The translations under genes and the position numbers were made by a program. The notes beneath the pieces were generated by a model. It was given only the letters and a program-made list of their open reading frames with translations. It was not told the DNA's origin and ran no database searches. 14,096 nucleotides of DNA from Fidelibacterota bacterium (GTDB lineage Bacteria > Fidelibacterota > Marinisomatia > Marinisomatales > J089), in assembly GCA_003695105.1 (NCBI GenBank), contig RFIZ01000093.1:1-14096 (forward strand), read 5' to 3'. Below are positions 7,239-14,096 of the stretch, one piece after another. Every line of letters starts with the position of its first letter. Position 1 is the first letter of the stretch.

Positions 7239-8159
7239 TTATCCCTGGAATCGAAACAGGTCCCGGTGGCGGTAATACTCCGTGTACAACTGATCGAAAC
7301 TTTCGATGACATAATAGCGATCCTGCACCGTGGAATAATCGAACCGGGTCAACACGATTTCCTCCAGGTTGAACGGCCTCAATTCCGAGGTCGTACAACG
7401 ACCGCGGCTGCAATCCACCACATGTTGGGTTTCGGCGAAGGAAGACAGAATGCCGGCGCCGTATATTTCGTGCTCACAGTCGTTGCGGGGGGAGGCGGCG
7501 GGGGATTTTTTCAGCAAACCGAACTCATAGGTCCACCAGGCAAAGTTCTGCAACCGTTTCAGGTTGTGAGCCACCAGATCGGGTCCCAGCCGGTGTTCAT
7601 CCTCCAGCAGTTCCCGGCCCAACTGTCCCATGTCCTCCAGAAACGACGTGTAATCCGGATCCATCAGAAAAGGGGTGTGTCCCACCACATCGTGAAAAAT
7701 ATCCGGTTCCGGAGTGTAGCCGTCTTCGTTTTCGATGGATATGCCGGCATATTTCTCCCGAAACCGGGCCGACCGGCGAATGATATCGGTGACAGGGAAT
7801 TCCCGCCGGGCGTTGAGAGAGAAAAACACATCCTCATCCAGAAATCCGGCCACGGGAGTGAGGGACCAACCGGTTGCAGGTTGGAGGACCCGGTTGAGTT
7901 CGGCGAAGACGGGAAACCGATCCCGGGGGATTGGTAACTGCCGAAATCCCCGGCGATACTCGGGACAGGCGTAGGTATCCAATCCGGGTACGACCCGGTC
8001 CATGAGCCGCCCCCAGATCCGGTTCTCTTCGGCGGTAATGCCGGTCACGTTTTGTTCAATGCGATAAGGGTCCTTCCGGGTGAAGATGCGGATGTTTCCC
8101 ACTGCATGCGGCTTGACGTGGGTAAAGAGATGATCGTAAGGGTTGGGTCGAGCGGTCAT
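7239..8159 (-). CDS. phhA: Phenylalanine 4-hydroxylase (biopterin-dependent aromatic amino acid hydroxylase)
   Basis: Non-haem iron monooxygenase that turns L-phenylalanine into L-tyrosine using tetrahydropterin and O2. At 306 residues it has the length of bacterial single-domain enzymes, without the animal regulatory domain. The iron triad is in place: His156 and His161 in EPDIFHDVVGHTPFL, and Glu212 in WWTYEFGL. The block FFSLNARREFPVTDIIR (112-128) matches the conserved region before the active site. The C-terminus runs to FDQLYTEYYRHRD. The ATG at 8159 is preceded by AGGACAGG. A carbinolamine dehydratase partner (phhB), often next to it, is absent here. Neighbours are a metallo-beta-lactamase-fold gene 56 nt upstream and a lipoprotein 86 nt downstream, which give no pathway hint. 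Tyrosine hydroxylase or tryptophan hydroxylase specificity cannot be excluded by eye, but phenylalanine is the usual bacterial substrate. The enzyme requires oxygen, which suggests an aerobic or microaerobic organism. Confidence 0.95.
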   Translation of the reverse strand: MTARPNPYDHLFTHVKPHAVGNIRIFTRKDPYRIEQNVTGITAEENRIWGRLMDRVVPGLDTYACPEYRRGFRQLPIPRDRFPVFAELNRVLQPATGWSLTPVAGFLDEDVFFSLNARREFPVTDIIRRSARFREKYAGISIENEDGYTPEPDIFHDVVGHTPFLMDPDYTSFLEDMGQLGRELLEDEHRLGPDLVAHNLKRLQNFAWWTYEFGLLKKSPAASPRNDCEHEIYGAGILSSFAETQHVVDCSRGRCTTSELRPFNLEEIVLTRFDYSTVQDRYYVIESFDQLYTEYYRHRDLFRFQG

Positions 8160-8215
8160 GGTTGCCTGTCCTGCCGAAAGAAAGTTAGCACCAAAATCTG
8201 CGGGATGAAACGGGA

Positions 8216-8851
8216 TTATGCGCCGGGCTGTTGTACCCGTTGGATGGCATTCTGCAGCACCCGGTCAGCCGACTCAAAAACCGGTTTTCCGTGACCCGGC
8301 AACAAAACGTCGGGCTGGAAGGTCAACAGTGCCTCCGCATCGGCGACGCCGCCCTCAGGATCAAAATATCCCGGTTGCACCGGAAAGCGATAGCCGGTAG
8401 TCGGGTCATCAAAGATCAAATCACTGACGAAAACTACGGTTTGATTGTCCCGGCTGTGATAAACGAGATACATGGAGTGGGAAAACCCCCGGGCTGGGAC
8501 GGCGGTGATGGGCAGAGGCAGGGCGGAATCGGAGGCATAGAAAAAGTCCGGCGCTTCATCCAGTTTGCCGGCGCCGAAGGGTACGTATACCGGGCAATGA
8601 AAACGGTAGCGAAAGCGCCAGGCCGACCGTTGGTGGTGGCCATGGGTCAGAAGTACTGCCGTCACCGGATCCAACTCGGGCCACAAATCCTCCCTCACCG
8701 TCACGGGATCGATGCAAACCACTCCTTCCGTCGTGCGGATGGCATAGGCTTCGCTGGCGTGGTGTCCAATGCGCTCGTCGGAGATGGTCCAGTGCAGTAC
8801 GTCAGGCAGAAGGTGGTCGATGTGATCGGCGGTGGCTTTCGGTTCGCTCAT
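8216..8851 (-). CDS. Metallo-beta-lactamase-fold hydrolase-like protein with altered metal site
   Basis: A 211-residue cytoplasmic protein with the layout of a small metallo-beta-lactamase-fold protein: a beta-strand VVCIDPV (44-50), the metal loop LLTHGHHQRS (67-76), a second histidine in GFSHS (His125), SDLIF with Asp144, and LLPGHGKPVF with His187 (183-192). The normal loop is HxHxDH. Here it reads H70-G-H72-H-Q74-R75, so the Asp and last His that hold the second metal are replaced by Gln and Arg. One metal could still bind through His70, His72 and His125; the substrate is unknown. The gene is intact and sits 21 nt after the Smr gene, with GAAGAAGAGA before its ATG. It may be a single-metal hydrolase or a non-catalytic relative. 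Fold confidence is high; activity is unsettled. Confidence 0.85.
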   Translation of the reverse strand: MSEPKATADHIDHLLPDVLHWTISDERIGHHASEAYAIRTTEGVVCIDPVTVREDLWPELDPVTAVLLTHGHHQRSAWRFRYRFHCPVYVPFGAGKLDEAPDFFYASDSALPLPITAVPARGFSHSMYLVYHSRDNQTVVFVSDLIFDDPTTGYRFPVQPGYFDPEGGVADAEALLTFQPDVLLPGHGKPVFESADRVLQNAIQRVQQPGA

Positions 8852-8872
8852 GGAAGTCTCTTCTTCAGGAAA

Positions 8873-9196
8873 TTACCACAGCCACAGATAAGTAACCGCG
8901 CGATTTTTCCGGCCGAAATCCGGATCATAGGGGAGGTTGCATTCCTGGCGCATGGCGATGGAATCGGCATGAAAAAGATCATAATCCTCACCGGGAATCA
9001 CCGCCCGGAAACGACCCTGCTGATCTTCGCACCATTGCCGCACGGCTTTTCGCAAAGCACCCGTTCCATGACCATGAATGATTTTGATGGCCTTCACCCG
9101 ACCCGAATACATGGCCTGACTGACTTCCGTCTCCAAAATCGACAGGGCTGTGTCCAGGGAATAATTGGAATGGCCGATATCCAAGACTTTTAACAT
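8873..9196 (-). CDS. Stand-alone Smr (small MutS-related) domain protein
   Basis: A 107-residue protein made of one Smr domain, the fold seen at the C-terminus of MutS2 and in single-domain proteins, with nicking-nuclease or nucleic-acid-binding roles in known members. The core signature is clear: IIHGHGTGALRKAVRQW (39-55), with HGxGTGxLR at 41-49, and the usual downstream acidic/aromatic helix region. The N-terminal Smr motif, normally LDLHG or LDLRG, here reads LDIGH (5-9). After the domain there is an extra stretch to a hydrophobic end (VTYLWLW). The ATG at 9196 is the only workable start, because an in-frame TAG lies four codons upstream. It is first in its strand run and is divergent from the aldo/keto reductase across 66 bp. 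A role in DNA repair or RNA handling is possible; the neighbours do not decide it. Confidence 0.86.
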   Translation of the reverse strand: MLKVLDIGHSNYSLDTALSILETEVSQAMYSGRVKAIKIIHGHGTGALRKAVRQWCEDQQGRFRAVIPGEDYDLFHADSIAMRQECNLPYDPDFGRKNRAVTYLWLW

Positions 9197-9212
9197 TCTC
9201 TGCCACTATATT

Positions 9213-9218
9213 CTCCTT
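9213..9218 (-). promoter_or_regulatory. Strong Shine-Dalgarno AAGGAG unusually far from the Smr start
   Basis: AAGGAG on the minus strand ends 16 nt before the Smr ATG, further than the usual 5-9 nt. It stands instead at good distance (5 nt) from a GTG at 9207-9205, in a different frame. That frame shows no recognisable domain and is interrupted by stops around 8988. The Smr frame is the real one by homology. An AGAG directly before the ATG may help weakly. Confidence 0.4.
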
Positions 9219-9262
9219 AAATTTAGGTCGATCATGGTCAAAGCAAGAACAGGAAGGGTCCC

Positions 9263-10249
9263 ATGCGAACAATCCGTTTAGGGCGTACCGATGCCCGGGT
9301 ATCTGCCATCAGTCTGGGAACCTGGTCCTACGGGGGCGCCAGCAAAGCCGGGGAGCAATCCGTAGGATGGTCCGGTCAGGACGACCGGGAATCGGCGGCC
9401 GCACTGATTCGAGCCTGGGAGCTGGGAATCAATCACTGGGATACCGCCGATGTCTACGGAAACGGGCATTCCGAAGAAATCATCGGATCCGTCTGGGGCA
9501 CGGTTCCACGGGAAGATATTTTTCTGGCCACCAAAGTCGGATGGGACCGGGGAGGCTATCCCCGGTGGTATCATCCGGACATGATCCGTTCCCATGTGGA
9601 ACGATCCCTGCGGAATTTGCGCACCGACCAGGTGGACCTGCTCTATCTCCACCATTGCAATTTCGGCGACCAGGGAGAGTGGCTCCCGGAGGCCATCGCC
9701 ACCCTCCGGGAGTTGCAACAGGAAGGCAAAACGCGCTTTATCGGCCTATCGGACTGGTATTCCGAAAAAATCATGCGTTATATCGGAGAGGTGGATCCGG
9801 ACGTGGTGCAACCGTACCGGAACGTGATGGACGATACGTTTCAGTCCAGCGGGCTGAAAGCCTACTGTGAAACCAGAGATATCGGCGTCTGTTTTTTTTC
9901 ACCCCTGAAGCATGGACTCCTGACCGGCAAATACCGGAAACCGGTGACCTTTCCCGAGGGAGATTACCGTCAGAATGTTCCGGAGTTTCAGGACGCCACT
10001 CTGATTCAACGCCTGCAGGAGATCAGCCGTAAACTGGAACAGCATTTCCCTGATCATCCTCATCCGGTCCTCCATGCAGTGGTGGACGTTTTGCTGACCG
10101 ACGCCACGACCGGCTGTGTTTTACTGGGACAAAGGAACGTGTCCCAGGTAGAAACGGCCGCCACCCTGGGACAATCCCTGAGCGCCGAAGAGGCGGAATG
10201 GGTCCGTTCCCTTTACCAGAATTCTGACTTGTCCGAGATATCCCGGTGA
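9263..10249 (+). CDS. Aldo/keto reductase
   Basis: A 328-residue NADPH-dependent oxidoreductase of the AKR TIM-barrel fold, reducing aldehydes or ketones in the cytoplasm. The catalytic tetrad is complete: Asp60 and Tyr65 in WDTADVYGNGHSEEIIG, Lys91 in LATKVG, and His130 in DLLYLHHCN. The N-terminus RLGRTDARVSAISLGTWSYGG is typical of the potassium-channel-beta/YajO-type branch, and the segment FFSPLKHGLLTGKY (211-224) is the usual cofactor-binding loop. The C-terminus has the conserved GQRNVSQVETAA (138 residues from the end region, near residue 292). The start is supported by AGGAAGG 6-7 nt upstream. It is the first gene of a plus-strand operon with the HD-GYP and aldehyde dehydrogenase genes. 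Its substrate cannot be read from sequence. The intergenic region upstream (9197-9262) holds no convincing -35/-10 pair. Confidence 0.95.
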   Translation: MRTIRLGRTDARVSAISLGTWSYGGASKAGEQSVGWSGQDDRESAAALIRAWELGINHWDTADVYGNGHSEEIIGSVWGTVPREDIFLATKVGWDRGGYPRWYHPDMIRSHVERSLRNLRTDQVDLLYLHHCNFGDQGEWLPEAIATLRELQQEGKTRFIGLSDWYSEKIMRYIGEVDPDVVQPYRNVMDDTFQSSGLKAYCETRDIGVCFFSPLKHGLLTGKYRKPVTFPEGDYRQNVPEFQDATLIQRLQEISRKLEQHFPDHPHPVLHAVVDVLLTDATTGCVLLGQRNVSQVETAATLGQSLSAEEAEWVRSLYQNSDLSEISR

Positions 10250-11973
10250 TTGCTCCGGCCTGGAAGCTCACCAAAACGATTTTCCGCCAACCTTTGCTGG
10301 TATCGATTCTGGTGGGGGTCGGAATTCACGGCCTGCTGGCTCTCAACTCCTATGCCTTCCAGGCGCCCGGGTATATGCAAGCCCTGGAACACGATGTGCT
10401 CGAGCAACCCGTGTACGGTCTGGTGCATGTTCTGGTGCCGTTTTTGGTCCCCCTGCTGATTTCTTCCGTCGCCCGGCGCATCCGGGAAGAAACGGAAATC
10501 GTCAGCCTCAAGCGATTTCCGGAAGCCAATCCCAATCTGATCTTCAAACTGGACCGTCGTGGAAAAGCCCTGTACGTCAATCAGGCGGTTCGCGATTTCC
10601 TCCGCGAGACGGGCCGTTCACCGGAAGAAGTGACTGCTCTGTTGCCGGATGACACGGGAACCCTGGTGACGCGACTGATCGGCACAAACCAGACTGAACG
10701 ACGGGAAAAGGTGTGGGAAGATCGAATCCTGCAATATCAATTCCGCGCTTTTCCGGAAGAAGATTCTGTTTTCATCACGGGTATGGACATTACCCCTTTG
10801 CGTCGGGCGGAACACCAGCTCCAGGATATCAATACTCATTTGTTGTCCCTCAGCAATCGCATGGATGAATCCCTCCACACCTTCAATTCGCTCCAATTCG
10901 ATTTGTTCGATTATTACCGGACGCTGTTACAGGATATTCTGCGCAACCCGGACAGCCGGCATTACGATCAACCGGTGTACGTTTTACTGGGGCTTTTACA
11001 GGAGGATCAATCATTTCGGGGCACGCTGTTTTTCAAACACGGGAACGAGGTGGTGGTAGAAAAAAACCGTTTCCGGATTCAACCATCGGCCGGGTCTCCA
11101 CGGGCCATTCAACTGGGGCAGGAACAGGTCTTCTGGGCCAACCAGGAAACGTCCGGTCTTTCGGAAGAGGACTTCCAGCGGATATTCCACCCGGATGTCC
11201 AGGCCCGCATCGGTCCCATCCGCCATTTCGCCACCTACACCAGTACCGATGTGGCCCTGATTGCCGTTTACGATCACCATACGGTCGATGCCCTGGATGC
11301 CCAATTGTTGAAAAATTTGACAGTCTATGTCCAATCCCTGAAACTCCTTTCCGATCAGGTCCGGGAAACCGAAGACGCCTTTCTTTACACCATCAAGGCC
11401 CTGGCCCGGGCCGCCGAAGCCAATGACGAGGATACCGGGAATCACATTCTCCGGGTCAATGAATACGCCCGGTTGCTGGCGGAAACCCTGGGTCTGGATC
11501 CTGCCTTCTGCCACACCATTCACTATTCAGCTCAAATGCATGACGTGGGAAAAATACATGTACATCCCGACATCCTGCGGAAACCCGGACCCTTGACCCC
11601 AACAGAAATCCAACTGATGAAACTCCATACCGAAACCGGGGCCCGGATTCTGGGGGATGAACCACGGTTGCAGATGGCGCGGGAGATCGCCTACGCCCAT
11701 CACGAAAAATTCGACGGGAGCGGATACCCCCGAAAACTGTCCGGCGACGCCATTCCTCTGGCCGCCAGGATTGTCGCGGTCGGTGACGTTTATGATGCCC
11801 TCCGGCAGAAGCGGGTGTATAAACCGTCTCTCAGTCATGAAGAAGCCCATGCCATCCTCACCCGGGGGGACGGGCGGGTGGACCCCGCTCATTTTGACCC
11901 CGAGGTTCTCCGGGCCTTTCAGTCCATTCACACCCGGTTTGACGATATTTATGAGCAGATGAAAGATCAATGA
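10246..11973 (+). CDS. Membrane PAS/HD-GYP cyclic-di-GMP phosphodiesterase
   Basis: A 575-residue signalling protein. Two N-terminal hydrophobic segments (about 17-38 and 57-74) make a short membrane anchor. A PAS-like domain follows (about 88-185: NPNLIFKLDRRGKALYVNQAV to FITGMDITPLRRAE). A short helical linker leads to a GAF/DUF3369-like middle region (about 225-370), then the HD-GYP domain (375-575). HD-GYP residues seen are Glu391, His400 in DTGNHILRV, His432-Asp433 in MHDVGK, His461, His485-His486, GSGYP (491-495), and Asp514 in VGDVYDAL. All are expected for a metal-dependent enzyme that hydrolyses cyclic-di-GMP. The gene starts with GTG at 10246 and overlaps the aldo/keto reductase stop as GTGA, so its translation is probably coupled. 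The ligand of the PAS or middle domain is unknown. Degradation of cyclic-di-GMP is family knowledge; a membrane or redox signal as input is a guess. Confidence 0.92.
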   Translation: MIAPAWKLTKTIFRQPLLVSILVGVGIHGLLALNSYAFQAPGYMQALEHDVLEQPVYGLVHVLVPFLVPLLISSVARRIREETEIVSLKRFPEANPNLIFKLDRRGKALYVNQAVRDFLRETGRSPEEVTALLPDDTGTLVTRLIGTNQTERREKVWEDRILQYQFRAFPEEDSVFITGMDITPLRRAEHQLQDINTHLLSLSNRMDESLHTFNSLQFDLFDYYRTLLQDILRNPDSRHYDQPVYVLLGLLQEDQSFRGTLFFKHGNEVVVEKNRFRIQPSAGSPRAIQLGQEQVFWANQETSGLSEEDFQRIFHPDVQARIGPIRHFATYTSTDVALIAVYDHHTVDALDAQLLKNLTVYVQSLKLLSDQVRETEDAFLYTIKALARAAEANDEDTGNHILRVNEYARLLAETLGLDPAFCHTIHYSAQMHDVGKIHVHPDILRKPGPLTPTEIQLMKLHTETGARILGDEPRLQMAREIAYAHHEKFDGSGYPRKLSGDAIPLAARIVAVGDVYDALRQKRVYKPSLSHEEAHAILTRGDGRVDPAHFDPEVLRAFQSIHTRFDDIYEQMKDQ

Positions 11974-11983
11974 GGAACCAACG

Positions 11984-13462
11984 ATGAATCTATCCGCAGA
12001 CACTCTTCAGTCTATCAATCCGGCCACCCGGGAACTCCTGGGTGAAGTATCCCTGACGCCGGTAAGCGAAGTCGCCACCCAAGCGGCCCGGGCCAAATCC
12101 GCCCAGGAGATGTGGGGCGAAATGTCCCTGAAAACACGGGCCCGGATTTTGACCGATATCCGGAAACAATTGGTGAAAAAGGGGAACGCCATTGCGCGAT
12201 TGATTGCTGATGAAACGGGAAAAACCGAATGGGAGGGCTGGATTGAAATTTTGCAAACGGCGGAACATTTTCGCACGGTCTGTCGGACCGGGCCTCAGGT
12301 TCTGAGACGGGAACGAAGATCCCCCGGATTATTACGCTACAAACGGGCCTCTGTTCAGTATCTTCCCTGGGGTGTCGCCGGAATCATATCCCCCTGGAAT
12401 TATCCCCTGACGCTTACGGCTGGTCCCCTCTGTGAAGCTTTGATGGCCGGGAACGGTGTAATCATCAAACCTTCGGAACTCACTCCCCTTGTGGGACGGG
12501 AAATCGAAACGCTATTTCTGGAATCCGGACTGCCGGAAGGTCTGGTGCAATTCGTTTACGGATTCGGAGACGTGGGTGCCGCTTTGGTGGAATCACCCGA
12601 CACCGATATTCTGTGTTTCACCGGCAGCGTGGCCGTGGGACGCGCCATTGCGGAACGCTGCGGTCAATTACTCAAACCGGTCATTCTGGAATTGGGAGGC
12701 AATGACCCGTTCATCGTCCTGGAAGACGCGCCGCTGAACCGTGCGGCCCGGGCCGCAGCCTGGGGTGGATTCACCAATGCCGGACAAACATGTATTTCGG
12801 TGGAACGGGTGATTGTGGTGGAATCGGTCGTCGATGAATTTCTGGCCCACCTCCAGGCAGAAACGGAAAAACTCCGCGTCGGTCCGGATAAGAAAAAAGC
12901 CGACATGGGGGCCATCATCAATGAGCGGCAAAAACAATCCATCCTCAAACAAATCCGGGAGGCAGACGCCCGGATTACCTGCGGCGGAGACGATCTGGAG
13001 GGAGAGTTGAACGGTTGGTTTATCCGGCCCTGTGTGGTGGAAGTCGATTCCCCGGATCAGACACTGACACAAAAGGAAACCTTCGGACCGGTCATCACCG
13101 TCCAGCGCGTAGCCGATGAAGAAGAGGCTATCCGCGTGGCCAACGCCACCGAGTATGGTCTCAACGCTTCGATCTTCACCGGAAATCGGGAACGGGCACT
13201 ACGATTGAGCCGGGCCCTGCGGACCGGAAATGTTTGCATCAACGACGTGCTGAGTAACTATTTTTGTACCCACCTTCCTTTCGGCGGTGTGGGCATCAGT
13301 GGCATCGGACGGGTTCACGGACCGGAAGGGCTAAAAAGTTTCAGCCGGATCCAGGCGGTCTGTGAGGATCGCCTGGGCCTGAAAAAGGAATTATGGTGGT
13401 ACCCCGTAAGTCGGACGGTTCAATCCCTGTTCAAATTTACTTTCCGTGCTTTTTACGGCTGA
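11984..13462 (+). CDS. NAD(P)-dependent aldehyde dehydrogenase
   Basis: A 492-residue ALDH-superfamily enzyme oxidising an aldehyde to the carboxylic acid. Conserved positions are all found: Asn139 in SPWNYPL, Lys162 in IKPSE, FTGSVAVGR (212-220), the general base Glu236 in ELGGNDPF, the nucleophile Cys270 in NAGQTCISVERV, and KETFGP (364-369) for the cofactor. The tail WWYPVSRTVQSLFKFTFRAF (471-490) is aromatic and basic beyond the usual ALDH end, and could be a membrane-associating tail as seen in some fatty-aldehyde enzymes. That is inference. Substrate (fatty, betaine, succinic semialdehyde and others) is not settled by these motifs. The ATG lies 10 nt after the HD-GYP stop, with GAGGA overlapping that stop as ribosome site. 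Its stop overlaps the convergent M16 gene by 10 bp. Confidence 0.95.
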   Translation: MNLSADTLQSINPATRELLGEVSLTPVSEVATQAARAKSAQEMWGEMSLKTRARILTDIRKQLVKKGNAIARLIADETGKTEWEGWIEILQTAEHFRTVCRTGPQVLRRERRSPGLLRYKRASVQYLPWGVAGIISPWNYPLTLTAGPLCEALMAGNGVIIKPSELTPLVGREIETLFLESGLPEGLVQFVYGFGDVGAALVESPDTDILCFTGSVAVGRAIAERCGQLLKPVILELGGNDPFIVLEDAPLNRAARAAAWGGFTNAGQTCISVERVIVVESVVDEFLAHLQAETEKLRVGPDKKKADMGAIINERQKQSILKQIREADARITCGGDDLEGELNGWFIRPCVVEVDSPDQTLTQKETFGPVITVQRVADEEEAIRVANATEYGLNASIFTGNRERALRLSRALRTGNVCINDVLSNYFCTHLPFGGVGISGIGRVHGPEGLKSFSRIQAVCEDRLGLKKELWWYPVSRTVQSLFKFTFRAFYG

Positions 13463-14096
13463 TTCTCCATCTCTTCCGGATAGAGGGTTACACGCAGCAG
13501 ATGATCCTCACGAATAAGTCGGTGTGCCAGTTGCACCATTTCATCCATGGTCAGACTTTCAATCATTTCCGGCAGGCGGAGAACTTCATCCAGGGGGAGA
13601 CCATAGCGCAGGGACCGGGTCATTTTTTCCAGCCAAAATCCGTTCTTTTTCCGGCTGGTTTCGAATGCCCGGCGCTGGGTTTCCTTGACCTTTTCCAGGT
13701 AGATCTCCGGGAGTCCGTACAGGGCCACGCTGTCCAGTCGGGTCTGAACTTCCTCCACCAAATCGTCGATGCGGGAAGGATCGGCACCGAAAGAAACACG
13801 GAGGCGGGCCTGATTATGGGGAAAGGGAGTCAGTCGGGCTGAAACCCGGACCCCGTAGGTGCCGCTCTCTTCTTCCCGGATGACTTCCCGGAGTTTGATG
13901 CGCAATGCCTGCGCCAGGGAAGAGGCGACATATTCAGCCCGGGGAGACCAGGGCACATCGCCTATAAATTCCAGATGGGTGAGGCTCTTGGGTTCCTGTC
14001 CGCGATACACGCGGGTATGGTGGCTGCCTTCCGGAGGAACCATGCCCACGTCCCGCCATTGTTCCTCCCGATGATGGGTGGGCAGGGACCCCAACC
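13453..14096 (-). CDS. M16-family (insulinase-like) peptidase, C-terminal part, 5' end beyond window
   Basis: The last about 213 codons of a longer gene entering from the right; no start codon is needed inside the window. The sequence matches the non-catalytic C-terminal M16 domain: LTHLEFIGDVPWSPRAEYVA, then ALRIKLREVIREEESGTYGV (the LR...Y-G-V block, which in active enzymes carries the Arg/Tyr pair that contacts substrate), then RLRVSFGADPSRIDDLVEEV. It ends with the helical LPLDEVLRLPEMIESLTMDE and VTLYPEEM. The zinc motif HxxEH would lie upstream and is not visible. I therefore cannot tell an active PqqL-like periplasmic peptidase from an inactive subunit. The TAA stop at 13455-13453 lies within the end of the aldehyde dehydrogenase gene, which runs the other way. 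No terminator can sit between the two genes. Confidence 0.88.
   Translation of the reverse strand, partial: LGSLPTHHREEQWRDVGMVPPEGSHHTRVYRGQEPKSLTHLEFIGDVPWSPRAEYVASSLAQALRIKLREVIREEESGTYGVRVSARLTPFPHNQARLRVSFGADPSRIDDLVEEVQTRLDSVALYGLPEIYLEKVKETQRRAFETSRKKNGFWLEKMTRSLRYGLPLDEVLRLPEMIESLTMDEMVQLAHRLIREDHLLRVTLYPEEMENQP

Noticed and set aside
7153..7413. N-terminal extension of the TPR lipoprotein frame up to 7413
   Set aside because: It would overlap phhA by 175 bp and places a signal sequence in the middle of the protein; the lipobox shows the true start is near 7152.
8231..9193. Plus-strand reading frame of 320 codons over the Smr and metallo-beta-lactamase genes
   Set aside because: It spans two real genes and their gap on the other strand, and its translation lacks any domain pattern.
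9197..9262. Divergent promoter between the Smr and aldo/keto reductase genes
   Set aside because: TTGACC (9241-9236, minus) and TATAGT (9210-9205, minus) are both attractive boxes, but they are 25 bp apart, and the latter is too close to the start codon. No plus-strand pair with acceptable spacing was found.

Overview
The window reads as a chromosomal segment of a Gram-negative, moderately GC-rich bacterium. It encodes outer-membrane barrel, periplasmic and lipoprotein products and a MotB with a peptidoglycan-binding domain. The mix of genes (barrel/TPR envelope proteins, FxLYD domain, M32 and M16 peptidases, biopterin-dependent phenylalanine hydroxylase, HD-GYP) fits an environmental lineage of the FCB superphylum, for example Marinimicrobia- or Calditrichota-like. 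That placement is an inference from gene content, not a marker-based assignment. Coding density is very high: there is no gap over about 210 bp, and no rRNA, tRNA, CRISPR array, insertion sequence or prophage gene was seen.

Region 1 (about 1-4822, minus strand) is a tight operon of five genes read right to left: a secreted protein with a carboxypeptidase-regulatory-like domain and an FxLYD-like domain, a proline-rich coiled-coil/TPR periplasmic protein, an outer-membrane-barrel-like protein fused to a coiled coil and TPRs, MotA, and MotB (cut by the window edge). The first four junctions are 7 nt, a 4-nt ATGA overlap, 9 nt and 6 nt. A good sigma70-like promoter (TTGACA, 17 bp, TAAACT) lies just upstream of the first gene. 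No flagellar gene is present. An ion-driven PomAB/MotAB stator co-transcribed with three uncharacterised envelope proteins is the most interesting feature here.

Region 2 (5029-9196, minus strand) is a loose run of housekeeping or metabolic genes, read right to left: a stand-alone Smr-domain protein, a metallo-beta-lactamase-fold protein with a degenerate metal site, phenylalanine 4-hydroxylase, a small TPR lipoprotein, and an M32 (Taq-type) zinc carboxypeptidase.

Region 3 (9263-13462, plus strand, divergent from region 2) is a three-gene operon: an aldo/keto reductase, a membrane PAS/HD-GYP cyclic-di-GMP phosphodiesterase that starts at a GTG inside the reductase's stop (GTGA), and an NAD(P)-dependent aldehyde dehydrogenase. 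It collides tail to tail with the end of an M16-family peptidase gene (13453-14096, minus strand) that enters from the right; the two coding sequences overlap by 10 bp.

The two oxidoreductases and the HD-GYP protein are probably co-expressed, but nothing in the sequence tells their shared pathway. Most other long reading frames are antisense shadows of these genes.
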